DNA of 42,277 nucleotides from Plebeiibacterium marinum. GTDB taxonomy: Bacteria; Bacteroidota; Bacteroidia; Bacteroidales; Marinilabiliaceae. The translations under genes were made by a program, and so were the position numbers. This document shows positions 1-8,548 of the stretch, piece after piece (position 1 is the first letter of the stretch; each line of letters opens with the position of its first letter). The stretch spans positions 1 to 42,277 of the forward strand of contig NZ_JAPDPI010000046.1 of NCBI RefSeq assembly GCF_026013615.1, in the 5' to 3' direction. A model generated the notes under the pieces. That model saw only the letters and a list, made by a program, of their open reading frames with translations, was not told the DNA's origin and did no database searches.

Positions 1-309
1 TTTGAAGTTCCGGATTCATTGTACACGAAGCTGAAAAAGATAGTGGATGACTATGGTGTTACTCCGGCAGTTGCATTGATTAAAAGGTTTATCAATTTAT
101 ATGGCAATATCACAAAAGCAAAAGCCCAACGCTTACTTACCACAGTTACCAACTCATTGAAAAATGGTAAGGTTGACAAGTCCGACAAGGAATTTGAACA
201 GGTGAAAAACGTCCAAAAGCATTTACACGATTATCTGGAGAGTGATAAGCTGCTTGTTACCAATGTTCAGTTAAAGGGGCTACAAGGCGTTGCCGGATTG
301 GGAAAGTAA
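1..309 (+). CDS. Phage-type protein, zero-frame product of a frameshifted gene (5' end missing)
   Basis: The frame is open from the first base of the window, so the true start lies upstream; a TTG at 19 is in frame but need not be used. The visible 102 residues are lysine-rich and probably helical, and I do not recognise the family. The frame ends at UAA 307-309, directly after a GGGAAAG heptamer. A -1 shift there continues into the P-loop ATPase frame that ends at 956, so this segment is probably the N-terminal part shared by a short product and a long fusion product. Genes downstream encode holin-like and endolysin proteins, which places it in a phage late region. Function unknown. Confidence 0.6.
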   Translation, partial: FEVPDSLYTKLKKIVDDYGVTPAVALIKRFINLYGNITKAKAQRLLTTVTNSLKNGKVDKSDKEFEQVKNVQKHLHDYLESDKLLVTNVQLKGLQGVAGLGK

Positions 310-342
310 ATGCCACTACTTCTAAGCCCAAAAGTAGTGGCA
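300..342 (+). promoter_or_regulatory. Programmed -1 ribosomal frameshift signal
   Basis: Bases 300-306 read G GGA AAG in the zero frame, a canonical X XXY YYZ slippery heptamer and the same one used in the lambda gpG/gpGT tail gene. UAA follows immediately at 307-309. After a 4-nt spacer there is a perfect 11-bp inverted repeat: TGCCACTACTT at 311-321 and AAGTAGTGGCA at 332-342, with a 10-nt loop. The -1 frame has no stop from 249 to 954 and no ATG before 429. The heptamer, immediate stop and hairpin together argue for a real recoding site rather than a sequence error or a broken gene. Confidence 0.8.
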
Positions 343-956
343 CAAAGCCAAGGGCAACAATACGAAGCACGACCAGAACCACAACAATAGCATCGGACCA
401 GGTTGTGTTGGCAAACGACCTTGCTAAGATGAATTTCAAGACCATCTCCATCAGGGGAAAGTTCGGCAAACTATTAGGCAAGCTGTATATCCCATTCTAT
501 ATAATGATTTACGGCTCACGCTTTCATGGGAAAAGTACCGTTGCCTTGATGTTTGCTGATGAATTGGTAAAACAGCACGGCTATAAAGTCCTGTATGTAG
601 CCAATGAAGAAGGTGCAAAAGGAACAATGCAGGAGAAAGTGGTAAGGCTTGGAATCAACAGCCCAATTGGAATCATCGAGGATTACAATCCGAAGCTATT
701 TAGAGATTACGATGTGGTATTTATCGACAGTACTCAAACGACCGATATTTCTCACGAGGAATTTAAAGAGCTGAAGAAACAGTTTCCGAATACCTCATTT
801 GTAATCATCAATCAGGCAAACAGAGATGGAAGCTCTAAAGGTGGAACAAAGTGGGAGCATATAGTGGATGCCATCATGCACATCGAAAACCAAAGTGCCA
901 CAATGGAAAAGAATCGTTTCCCAGAGGGCAGTAAAGAAACCATTAAAATCTTTTAG
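306..956 (+). CDS. P-loop ATPase domain, reached by -1 frameshift
   Basis: This is the -1 frame continuation of the gene that begins upstream of the window; a full fusion would have at least 318 visible residues. The first 30 or so residues are a Ser/Thr/Lys-rich linker. A RecA-like nucleotide-binding core follows, with Walker A GSRFHGKST and a Walker B-like strand YDVVFIDSTQ, then a strand ending in NQANRDG resembling sensor regions of RadA/RecA-like ATPases. No ATG occurs before 429 (MNFKTISIRG); GTG 405 and ATG 429 are possible internal starts if the domain is also made alone. The next gene starts 3 nt downstream, so they are probably co-transcribed. Its exact phage role (packaging, recombination or assembly) cannot be told from sequence. 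Confidence 0.65.
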   Translation, partial: VNATTSKPKSSGTKPRATIRSTTRTTTIASDQVVLANDLAKMNFKTISIRGKFGKLLGKLYIPFYIMIYGSRFHGKSTVALMFADELVKQHGYKVLYVANEEGAKGTMQEKVVRLGINSPIGIIEDYNPKLFRDYDVVFIDSTQTTDISHEEFKELKKQFPNTSFVIINQANRDGSSKGGTKWEHIVDAIMHIENQSATMEKNRFPEGSKETIKIF

Positions 957-958
957 AC

Positions 959-1291
959 ATGGAGGAAATGACAATTAAATTCTATTGGGTAGTGATTGCC
1001 GGATTAAGCTCATTAACGATTGGGGTACTTTCTTTCATTATCCGCAATGCTATTTCAAAGAATGCGACAAAGGAAACGGTGGAAGCTAAAACCGATTTAC
1101 TGGAGAAAGACATTAAGCACCTGACAAAAGAATTGGAAGGAGCTGAAAACAAGTTTGCCATACTGCATAAGCGTGTTTCTGATTTAAGGGATAGCTCCAA
1201 GGAGATTTATGTGAGCAAGGAATTGTTTCACCAAACAATTAAGCAGCTTAATGAGAAGCTTGATACCATTTTAAAATTTGTAGAGCGATGA
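959..1291 (+). CDS. Small membrane-anchored coiled-coil phage protein
   Basis: This 110-residue protein has one N-terminal membrane segment (about residues 7-28, FYWVVIAGLSSLTIGVLSFI) followed by a long charged heptad-like region. That pattern fits an accessory lysis protein or a membrane-anchored phage structural protein. It starts 2 nt after the ATPase stop and its stop overlaps the start of the holin-like gene by 4 nt, so it belongs to the same late operon. No family was recognised; a spanin or holin-accessory role is an inference from position only. Confidence 0.6.
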   Translation: MEEMTIKFYWVVIAGLSSLTIGVLSFIIRNAISKNATKETVEAKTDLLEKDIKHLTKELEGAENKFAILHKRVSDLRDSSKEIYVSKELFHQTIKQLNEKLDTILKFVER

Positions 1292-1710
1292 GAAAAATAT
1301 TTGGAAAACTGACTAATGCCGGGGTCGCTGAAACGCTCAAGGTAGGCACTAAACTCATTGATGAAATATTCACCACTCAGGAAGAAAAGCTCCAGGGAAA
1401 GATGGAGCTTTTTAAAATGGCAGTTGCCGACCGTGATTCTGCAAGAACCATGTACGCTCATGATAGTTGGCTGCAAAAGATATTTGCAATCTTCTTCCTG
1501 ATTGCATGGTGTGGTCTGACCTTCGTTATGCTCAACTATTTTATGTTTCATACCATTGAATTGCAGGATTGGCAGATAGCTTTTATAAGCAGTATCAATG
1601 GTGGCATCTCCACAAAACTAAGCACTATTATTGACTTTCTTTTCGGAGGTGCAATTTCCGGTGTAAACAATGTAAAACTTAAAACTAAGCGCAAGGATGA
1701 GAACTTTTGA
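1288..1710 (+). CDS. Holin-like membrane protein
   Basis: A 140-residue protein with an amphipathic N-terminal half ending in a DRDSAR segment, then hydrophobic stretches at about residues 63-85 and 95-125 and a basic C-terminus. The D.xSAR motif before membrane helices resembles the 3TM holin family found in phages and gene-transfer agents. It overlaps the preceding gene by 4 nt and the endolysin gene by 14 nt, the usual tight order of a lysis cassette. Holins form membrane lesions that let the endolysin reach peptidoglycan. The assignment rests on topology, the motif and context. Confidence 0.65.
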   Translation: MRKIFGKLTNAGVAETLKVGTKLIDEIFTTQEEKLQGKMELFKMAVADRDSARTMYAHDSWLQKIFAIFFLIAWCGLTFVMLNYFMFHTIELQDWQIAFISSINGGISTKLSTIIDFLFGGAISGVNNVKLKTKRKDENF

Positions 1711-2257
1711 TGAACTTTTTAATGGAGTAATAAAGCACGAAGGCTACTATGCCAATATAACTGGGGATAATGGAGGTGAAACTTATATGGGTGTAGCCCG
1801 AAACTTACATCCTAATTGGGATGGTTGGCAGCTTATTGATGATTATAAAGAAGCGTTTGGAGAAATAAAGCGGAATACAAAGATTGAAATTCCTGGATTA
1901 ACTGAGTTGGTTAAAGAGTTCTACAAAAGTACATTCTACGACAAGTATAAAATAGGCTACATCGTTTCTGGCTCTTTACAGGAAATCATTTTTGACTGGT
2001 GCGTGAATAGTGGCTACTGGGGTAGCTGTGGTGTTCAAAAAGTATTGAACCGCTTCTTTGATAATGACCTTAAATTGGATGGGATTATAGGGAAGAATAC
2101 AGTCAAGGCAATCAATTCTTGCCCTCCTGAATCTTTATTTAATGCTATTAAATCTGCTCGTATCCATTATTATAATACAATTGCGCAAAAAGGGCAGAAT
2201 CACATGTTTTTGAAGGGGTGGTTAAGAAGAATTGATGCAATTACATTTGTAATGTAA
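1697..2257 (+). CDS. GH108-type N-acetylmuramidase endolysin
   Basis: A 186-residue lysozyme-like protein. The N-terminus has the family pattern of a catalytic Glu (VIKHEGYY, Glu14) followed by NGGETYMGVARNLHPNW, typical of glycoside hydrolase family 108 (TtsA/ZliS-like). The C-terminal part (DGIIGKNTVKAIN) resembles the associated peptidoglycan-binding domain. It would cleave peptidoglycan glycan strands at the end of the phage cycle. No signal peptide is seen, so export would depend on the holin. It is the last gene of the late operon and is followed by a terminator. Confidence 0.88.
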   Translation: MRTFDELFNGVIKHEGYYANITGDNGGETYMGVARNLHPNWDGWQLIDDYKEAFGEIKRNTKIEIPGLTELVKEFYKSTFYDKYKIGYIVSGSLQEIIFDWCVNSGYWGSCGVQKVLNRFFDNDLKLDGIIGKNTVKAINSCPPESLFNAIKSARIHYYNTIAQKGQNHMFLKGWLRRIDAITFVM

Positions 2258-2274
2258 AGTTAATTTGTCATATT

Positions 2275-2310
2275 AAAAGCTCTTGTTATAACAAACAGGA
2301 GCTTTTTTTT
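2275..2310 (+). terminator. Rho-independent terminator after the lysis cassette
   Basis: A 13-bp stem (AAAAGCTCTTGTT at 2275-2287 with AACAGGAGCTTTT at 2294-2306, one G-U pair) is followed by an eight-T run at 2303-2310. It closes the phage late operon 17 nt after the endolysin stop and separates it from the cargo genes. The next 229 bases before the protease gene hold no gene I can see. Confidence 0.85.
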
Positions 2311-2539
2311 GCCAATAAGTTAAGTAAACTAGAAAGATTACAAATAAGTTGAATTTGTAAGGTTAGAGAATATATAAATATGATAATACCAAGTTGATGA
2401 AGTATCTCTAGTTAATATCAGCATATATTTTTTTAAATTTCGAGACAAATAAGTTCAGTGATTACAATTTAGGACTTCCTGTACCTTGTGATTATGGGAG
2501 CTTTAAAAGTATATTTTATTCAAGGAAATGATTAAATAA

Positions 2540-5500
2540 ATGGAAGAAAGAAGAAATGTAATCTTCACTATTGGAATTGATAAATATGAAACAGCTGTGT
2601 GGAGGGATTTAAAGAACGCTGTTTTAGATTCTAAGTCACTTGTTAAAATGTTGACAACAAAATATAACTTTGAAGAATTCCCTCATTCATTATATGATTT
2701 TGAAGCGACAAAGGAGAATATCTATCAAAGTTTCAATACCTTAAAAAATTCAGTATGTTCAGACGATAATATTATAATCTTTTTTGCAGGACATGGAAAT
2801 ATGAACCCAATTACCAAGAGAGGGTATTGGATACCCCATGAGGGCACGGCAGATATTCATACTTGGATTGAGAATTCTGTCATTAAAGATTTTATAGCGG
2901 ATATAGAAGCGAAACATATTTGGTTAGTTGCTGATTCTTGTTTTTCAGGAACCTTTCTTATTAATACAAGGGAAATTTTTCAGGAAAAATCTTATACCGT
3001 GCTTGACCGAAATATTTCAAGGTGGATGCTTGCATCTGGCAGTGAGGAAAAGGTATCTGATGGTTCAGCAGGAAAGCATAGCCCTTTTTGTAATTATTTA
3101 TTGCGTGTTCTTGAGCAGAATACAAATGTTTATTTGTCTGTTCTTGAAGTGATTAATTACGTTCAGGTTTTAACTCAAAATAATTCTAACCAAACACCTA
3201 TTGGAGCATTTATTGATAATATAGGGCATTTAGGTGGAGAGATGATTCTTCAGTTAGATAAAGAATATGTAACACAAAATATTGATATTTCACAAGGAAA
3301 ACCTAATACACCTTCTTTAAGGTTAGAATTAAGCAAATATGAAAACAAAAAAAGGAAAGTTTCAGCAGGTAAAGAGATATTGTTTATTGAATCTTTTGTT
3401 GATAATGCTGATTTTCTAATTGTTGAAAACTTTAGATTTGATGATGAAGGGAATAAAAAACTGAAGTTTAAAGATGATAAAGTAATTCTGGGAGCTGAAG
3501 GAAAGGATAGCTTTACTTTAGTACAACGTTTTGCCTCATGGGCTGGAATAGAAAGATATTTAGAAGAGAATAACGAACAGTATTGCGCAAAGAAAATTGT
3601 TATTATTAATGCGCATAAGGATATTGAAACTGTTGAAAATAGTCAATATGCTTTAGCTCAAGCTGATTTTATTCACGAACTAATTAATTTCAATAAAGAC
3701 TTAATGTCATGCCTTCATTGTGGAGGACGTATATCTACAAACGATAGTTGTCTTGTAGAAATTGATGAAATAGGCCTAAAGAATAATGTAGGAAATGTTC
3801 ATCGTGAATGCTTAAGACCTGCAGATAGAATTTTAGGTAAATCAGGATATGAAGATTTAATAGATTCATATTTAGTAAATTTTGACTATAAATTGTGGCA
3901 TAGTCTTCTTGAAAAAGGGCATGGTCAATTAGGAAGTTCAGTCACACAAATTAATGGAAACAAAAGAGCTATAATAAGTTGGAATCCTGAAAATAATAAA
4001 AATGACGGTAGTTATTGTATTAGAGTGATATATGAAAATGGAAGTATTGATTTTGTTACATTAGGAAAGGAGATACATAGATTTCCAAAGAATAAAATTG
4101 ATGAAGAACTCTCATTTTTTAATCGAGAATTAGAAAAAGCTAAAATTAGTGGAGATCCTCAATGTAAGATTGTTGAGACCAAGATATCAGGGAACTTTAA
4201 GCTTCTTTCTAAATTAAAAGAAACCGACCAAACTTTAACAGAGGTTAAGGCATATGAAAAAGCTTTTTATAGTAATCAGTTTGAGCAAAATACATTAAGT
4301 ATTGAAAATGATTATACGCCAATAGGGTTAATAAAAGACTTTGATTCAGAGGAACTGGTAATGATTGGAGATGTCGTGCCATTTATCTCTAAGCCAGAAA
4401 ATTTTGATTCGTTTATTGCTAATTGGAAGGAAGTAATCCCAGAAATAAATAAATGCACAATTAAAATAATAAAATCGGATTTTGAACTTGATACTTATTT
4501 GCAAAGCTTTTTCAAAAAAGGTCTACAACCAATTATTGATCCGCTGTTTGACTCAGAAACCAAAAAAATTGATTCAGGATTAATTTTTAAGAGGTTTCAA
4601 GATATAATAGAACAAGCAAAATTAAAGAAACAAAAATCTTGGAAACAAGGAGATAAAGTAGAAGTTGTTTTCCCTGGTGTACAATCGAATAAACAAGCAA
4701 AGGGTATTCTTTTAACTGATGAATTTATTGATGAAGTAGGTGAATTATGCGTTATTTTTAATCCTATTGAAGATGGAAAGATACTAGATGGCATGCAATT
4801 CAAGCTACCTGTAAAATTACTTATTAATTGGGACATGGCAATAACTGAAAATCAAAGGAGAAGCATATTTTCCATTCTTATTAAGAAAGGAGATTTAGGA
4901 GTTACTCATCTAGGAACAGGTTTTTTTATTGGACCTGAAGGATTATTTTTTACGTGTGGACATACTTTCAGAAAAATTGATGATGAGATAAAGTCAAATG
5001 GCTTTAAAAATATATTCATTGGCTTTCCTGAAGGAAATTCGCCATTGTATAGAATTAACCAATTGTATTATAGGTCTTTAGAAATGTACAAACAAAAAGG
5101 GCCTGAATATTTAGACGTAGCAGTAGGAGTAAGTGATTTTAAAAACACAGACTATCTTGTGTTTAATAGATTAAAGCCTACATGTGGAACAGAATTAAAG
5201 TCAGTTGGGATTTTCAATAAAAAGCCATCTAAAATTCACGATGTTAAAGGAGGTATAGCAAACCTTGAAATGCTTGAGTTATCAGAAACGCCGTTATTTG
5301 TTTCTTCTCAAGAACCATTAATTTCAGATGTGAAAAGAGATTTTGAAATACCGCTTTCTGAGGTAAGTAGAAGTAAGTTTTATAACAACTGTGTTGATAT
5401 GGATGGTATTTTGAATAAAGGAGAAAGTGGCTGCCCAATAATAGATAGTAAAGGTATGGTGAGAGGTACGTTTATAGCAAGTTCAAAGCATAATCAAAAA

Positions 5501-5593
5501 TCAGTAATGGTGCTTGCAAAATACTGTACGAAAACTGTCAATTATAAAACAAGCTTTGATTTCAATATGTATCAAGACCTTGAGATTAGGTGA
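2540..5593 (+). CDS. Caspase-like / trypsin-like double protease
   Basis: A 1017-residue soluble protein with two protease domains. Residues 1-230 form a caspase-like (peptidase C14) domain with the His in FFAGHGN (His85) and the Cys in VADSCFSG (Cys134). Near residue 391 there is a CLHCGG...VHRECL pattern that looks like a zinc-binding treble clef. Around 700-770 a GDKVEV...VGELCVIF segment suggests an SH3-like fold. From about 785 to the end is a trypsin-like serine protease domain with His (TCGHTF, His808), Asp (LDVAVG, Asp859) and Ser (GESGCP, Ser963). Bacterial caspase-like and trypsin-like domains often serve as effectors of anti-phage or programmed-death systems. It lies between a phage lysis cassette and the integrase, beside a HEPN gene, so it is likely prophage cargo. 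The fused architecture is unusual and its trigger is unknown. Confidence 0.8.
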   Translation: MEERRNVIFTIGIDKYETAVWRDLKNAVLDSKSLVKMLTTKYNFEEFPHSLYDFEATKENIYQSFNTLKNSVCSDDNIIIFFAGHGNMNPITKRGYWIPHEGTADIHTWIENSVIKDFIADIEAKHIWLVADSCFSGTFLINTREIFQEKSYTVLDRNISRWMLASGSEEKVSDGSAGKHSPFCNYLLRVLEQNTNVYLSVLEVINYVQVLTQNNSNQTPIGAFIDNIGHLGGEMILQLDKEYVTQNIDISQGKPNTPSLRLELSKYENKKRKVSAGKEILFIESFVDNADFLIVENFRFDDEGNKKLKFKDDKVILGAEGKDSFTLVQRFASWAGIERYLEENNEQYCAKKIVIINAHKDIETVENSQYALAQADFIHELINFNKDLMSCLHCGGRISTNDSCLVEIDEIGLKNNVGNVHRECLRPADRILGKSGYEDLIDSYLVNFDYKLWHSLLEKGHGQLGSSVTQINGNKRAIISWNPENNKNDGSYCIRVIYENGSIDFVTLGKEIHRFPKNKIDEELSFFNRELEKAKISGDPQCKIVETKISGNFKLLSKLKETDQTLTEVKAYEKAFYSNQFEQNTLSIENDYTPIGLIKDFDSEELVMIGDVVPFISKPENFDSFIANWKEVIPEINKCTIKIIKSDFELDTYLQSFFKKGLQPIIDPLFDSETKKIDSGLIFKRFQDIIEQAKLKKQKSWKQGDKVEVVFPGVQSNKQAKGILLTDEFIDEVGELCVIFNPIEDGKILDGMQFKLPVKLLINWDMAITENQRRSIFSILIKKGDLGVTHLGTGFFIGPEGLFFTCGHTFRKIDDEIKSNGFKNIFIGFPEGNSPLYRINQLYYRSLEMYKQKGPEYLDVAVGVSDFKNTDYLVFNRLKPTCGTELKSVGIFNKKPSKIHDVKGGIANLEMLELSETPLFVSSQEPLISDVKRDFEIPLSEVSRSKFYNNCVDMDGILNKGESGCPIIDSKGMVRGTFIASSKHNQKSVMVLAKYCTKTVNYKTSFDFNMYQDLEIR

Positions 5594-5679
5594 GTTTTAG
5601 ATTTTAATATCAAAATAAATTAGGTTAGCCGATTCTAATTATATGTCGGTATCCCATAATACTATCAATAGGAATTCCG

Positions 5680-7017
5680 ATGACAGAAAAACAGATTGAT
5701 AATAAAGCATTTGCTTTTGTAGAGCGTCTTGTCGTTAAAGAAAATGACGACAATAAGAACAATCGAAGAAGAAATAAAGGTTCTATTGAGGAAGTGCAAG
5801 TTGTAGATTGGTCAGACAAGTTAGTGGATGATAAACCATTTATTCAAAAAAAATATTTACCTAATATTTCTGACTATGATATAACAATAGCAATTGATGG
5901 TGTATGCTACGGTTTTAGTGATGGTGAATATATTGACTATTATAAATTTATTCATGAAGTAGTTAACTATGATTCTTTAAACGCAAAAGTATCAGTGGAA
6001 TACCTTAAGGAAAAGGTATTGCTTTGGATAATCGAAGTGTTTAAGAGTAAAAGGGCAGTACAGAGTCTTACGTTATATTTAAGTGGATTACTAAGTAAAG
6101 ATTTAAAAGCTAAAAAGTATTATTACCCAGTTCTTAACTTAACTATTGAAGAACCTTTTTCAATTGGAGATATTCAATTTACCTATATGACTAAGGATTA
6201 TTTTGATGAATATTGGAATAAGGTAAAGGGTAACGATAATATGACTAAAGACGAGTTTGACTCCTTGTTAAGAAAATACCAAGGAAGAGTTTTTGTTGTT
6301 GTAGAAACATTGGCAGAAAATAAGAAAGGCCAAGAAATTTCCTATAAGAAAGCCTGTTTAGCAATTGACATGATAAAGCTACTGTCTCCAACTGTATATT
6401 ATCCTGACCTGACTTGTTATATTGATTTAGAAAAAAGAATTCCTTATACATCAGAATATTTGACTCAGAATAAAAATGAAAAATTTGGATTCGGAATAAA
6501 CATGTCCGCAAATAACAATCCTTTTCATATGCCAAAGTCACTGTGCCATCAACTGAAGAGCAGTTTTGGTCTACTTGGGAGCCTTTTTGATAATGAAAAA
6601 AATGACTTGGATGAATTGTTAATTAACTCAATAAAGTTAGTTGCTAAAGCGATAAAGGAGACTGATTTGCACTTAAGGATTTCTTTTCTAATAATGGTAT
6701 TAGAAAGCATATTTCTTTTGGATGAAGAGGATTATAAGATGGAAAAAAAATGCAAGAGGAGAATTAGTGAGCTAATGTTTCCAACGGAAGGAAAAAAATA
6801 TCGGGAGCTATTGGACTTACTAACCAATATGTATCTGATTAGGCATAAAATGACGCATAAATCAATTAGGCTATATATTGAACTACAAAAATTAAGAGAG
6901 TTTCAGACGAATTTGATTGATTCAATTATAAGAATACTGCACAACAAGCATAAACTTACAAATAAGGTAGTGTTAATTGAATATTTGGATAGAAAAGTAA
7001 AGCCCCAAAGTGCATAA
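5680..7017 (+). CDS. HEPN-domain protein, candidate RNase partner
   Basis: A 445-residue soluble protein. The N-terminal two thirds are mixed alpha/beta with no recognised fold. The C-terminal third is helical and carries the R-x4-H motif of HEPN ribonucleases (LIRHKMTH, Arg388 and His393), within an ApeA-like HEPN arrangement. HEPN domains typically cleave RNA when activated and are common in abortive infection systems. The gene starts 86 nt after the protease gene on the same strand, with an AGGAA sequence 6 nt before ATG 5680, and is followed by a terminator; the two genes may form one transcript. A role as an effector or regulator of the protease is inferred from the pairing. Confidence 0.65.
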   Translation: MTEKQIDNKAFAFVERLVVKENDDNKNNRRRNKGSIEEVQVVDWSDKLVDDKPFIQKKYLPNISDYDITIAIDGVCYGFSDGEYIDYYKFIHEVVNYDSLNAKVSVEYLKEKVLLWIIEVFKSKRAVQSLTLYLSGLLSKDLKAKKYYYPVLNLTIEEPFSIGDIQFTYMTKDYFDEYWNKVKGNDNMTKDEFDSLLRKYQGRVFVVVETLAENKKGQEISYKKACLAIDMIKLLSPTVYYPDLTCYIDLEKRIPYTSEYLTQNKNEKFGFGINMSANNNPFHMPKSLCHQLKSSFGLLGSLFDNEKNDLDELLINSIKLVAKAIKETDLHLRISFLIMVLESIFLLDEEDYKMEKKCKRRISELMFPTEGKKYRELLDLLTNMYLIRHKMTHKSIRLYIELQKLREFQTNLIDSIIRILHNKHKLTNKVVLIEYLDRKVKPQSA

Positions 7018-7053
7018 AATACTATGGAATGCATATTGAAGCTATGGCATTAT

Positions 7054-7100
7054 ACACAAAACTTCCGATAGATTTTTCATTCGGAAGTTTTTGTGTTTTT
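7054..7100. terminator. Terminator between the HEPN gene and the integrase gene
   Basis: ACTTCCGA at 7061-7068 pairs with TCGGAAGT at 7081-7088, extended by A/T pairs, with T-rich sequence after it and A-rich sequence before it. It sits between two convergent genes and could stop transcription in both directions. Confidence 0.75.
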
Positions 7101-7128
7101 AACATATAAGTGTATTTAAATGATGTCT

Positions 7129-8358
7129 TTAAGCCAAGCTCATCTCAGAGCATTTTAACTTTTGGGATAATAACAGCATATCTGAACTTATCTTTTCATT
7201 TGTAATACGAGCATAAATCTGTGTTGTTTTAATATTGGTATGACCAAGCATCTTGCTAACGGATTCGATAGGAACTCCCTTTGATAATGTAACTGTAGTT
7301 GCAAAAGTATGACGTGCCAGATGAAACGTAAGGTTTTTAGTTATTCCGCAGACATCAGCAATTTCTTTCAGATACGCATTCGTTTTTTGATTCGTCGGAA
7401 TTGGTAAAAGAACGCCGTTTGGGAGACCTTTGTACTTATCAAGTATCAATTGGGCTATATCCAGTAAAGGCACAACCGTTTTAATTGAGGTTTTCTGTCG
7501 TTTAGTGTTTATCCATAAATTACCATCAAAACCTTTGGTAATATGCTCTTGTCTGAGATTTTTGATGTCGATATACGCAAGTCCGGTGTAGCATGAGAAT
7601 ATAAAGATATCACGTATGCGCTCCAATCGTTCACTACTAAAGCATTTTTGCATGATGCGTTTTAGTTCATCATCGTTCAGATAGCCTCTGTCAACCTTTT
7701 TAATAGTGATTCTATAATTGGCAAAAGGATCGATCTGTATCCACCCGTTTTTTTGTGCGGTAAGCACTATACTCTTAAATTTCTGTATAAATTTAGCTGT
7801 TGTGTTTGCATTGCAACCACATTGTACATTCAGGAAGGTTTCAAATCCAACAATAAAGGAGTGGTTGATTTCTCTTAAATCTATATCGCTTCGTTTATAT
7901 TCAGTTTTCAGGTAATTTGAAAGGTGTCGCTTACAAACTTCCGCTTTTTGGTAAGTGGCTTTAGATTTAGTTATGCCAATTTGTTTTTGTAAGAGAATAT
8001 TACATTCCTCGAATAGTTCCATTAAAAGATATTGTTCCACTCCAATTCCCAAGAAAGTGTTTTTTACTTTTTCAGCAGTTACCTGAATATCTTTTTTTGT
8101 GAGGTCGTTGTATGCGTTATAAAGCGAGTTCTTAATTTCGTCTAATACGGTATTAATGGCTCTTGCTTCAGCAGTTCTTCCTTTTGCTCTATTTAATTCA
8201 ACATTCCAGTCATCTGGTTTAATATATTGTTTGGTGTTGAACTGGCTGACCTTCTTATTAATTGTAATTCTTGCAACAATTGGTGCGGTTCCGTCTTTCT
8301 TTTCTGCATTCTTTTTTACGAAGAAAAGAACATTAAAAGTACTTCTCATAAGCTTCAT
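7129..8358 (-). CDS. Tyrosine recombinase (integrase), IntDOT-like
   Basis: A 409-residue phage/ICE integrase of the type common in Bacteroidota. Residues 1-100 are an arm-binding-like domain, 110-215 a SAM-like core-binding domain, and 220-400 the catalytic domain with box II LARHTFATT (H-x-x-R missing its usual order only in spacing), LGHTNIKTTQIYARI containing the nucleophilic Tyr, and a basic Lys-containing strand. Box I reads CYTGLAYIDIKNL, with Ala where Arg I normally stands; loss of Arg I is known in IntDOT-type enzymes. It likely catalyses integration and excision of the element on its downstream (left) side. Repeated 11-bp sites lie just upstream of its start. It is convergent with the cargo genes. 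Confidence 0.9.
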   Translation of the reverse strand: MKLMRSTFNVLFFVKKNAEKKDGTAPIVARITINKKVSQFNTKQYIKPDDWNVELNRAKGRTAEARAINTVLDEIKNSLYNAYNDLTKKDIQVTAEKVKNTFLGIGVEQYLLMELFEECNILLQKQIGITKSKATYQKAEVCKRHLSNYLKTEYKRSDIDLREINHSFIVGFETFLNVQCGCNANTTAKFIQKFKSIVLTAQKNGWIQIDPFANYRITIKKVDRGYLNDDELKRIMQKCFSSERLERIRDIFIFSCYTGLAYIDIKNLRQEHITKGFDGNLWINTKRQKTSIKTVVPLLDIAQLILDKYKGLPNGVLLPIPTNQKTNAYLKEIADVCGITKNLTFHLARHTFATTVTLSKGVPIESVSKMLGHTNIKTTQIYARITNEKISSDMLLLSQKLKCSEMSLA

Positions 8359-8446
8359 TTTTTGAATTGTAAAACTATGTTATTAATCTCAAAATGAAAT
8401 GATTGCAGGTTGGACAATATTGGACAGGCTTCTGCCAATTTCAGAC

Positions 8447-8500
8447 AAATCGTGACCTTTTTTTGCCGTTTTAGAATCGGTCACGATTTGGTCACGATTT
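8447..8500. repeat. Repeated 11-bp sites upstream of the integrase (candidate arm sites)
   Basis: GGTCACGATTT occurs twice in perfect tandem at 8479-8489 and 8490-8500, and once inverted as AAATCGTGACC at 8447-8457. Slightly closer to the integrase start, TTGGACA occurs twice, at 8410-8416 and 8420-8426. Repeated short sites beside an integrase gene are typical of recombinase or excisionase arm-type binding sites, or of an autoregulatory operator. Confidence 0.55.
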
Positions 8501-8548
8501 TATGTCGTTTTAAGGCATATTAAAGAAGACGTACAAAACAAAAAGGCA

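Noticed and set aside
1-956. The split between the first two frames as a plain frameshift mutation or sequencing error
   Set aside because: A correctly phased slippery heptamer, an immediate stop and a perfect hairpin at short distance are unlikely by chance, so recoding was preferred; reads should still be checked.
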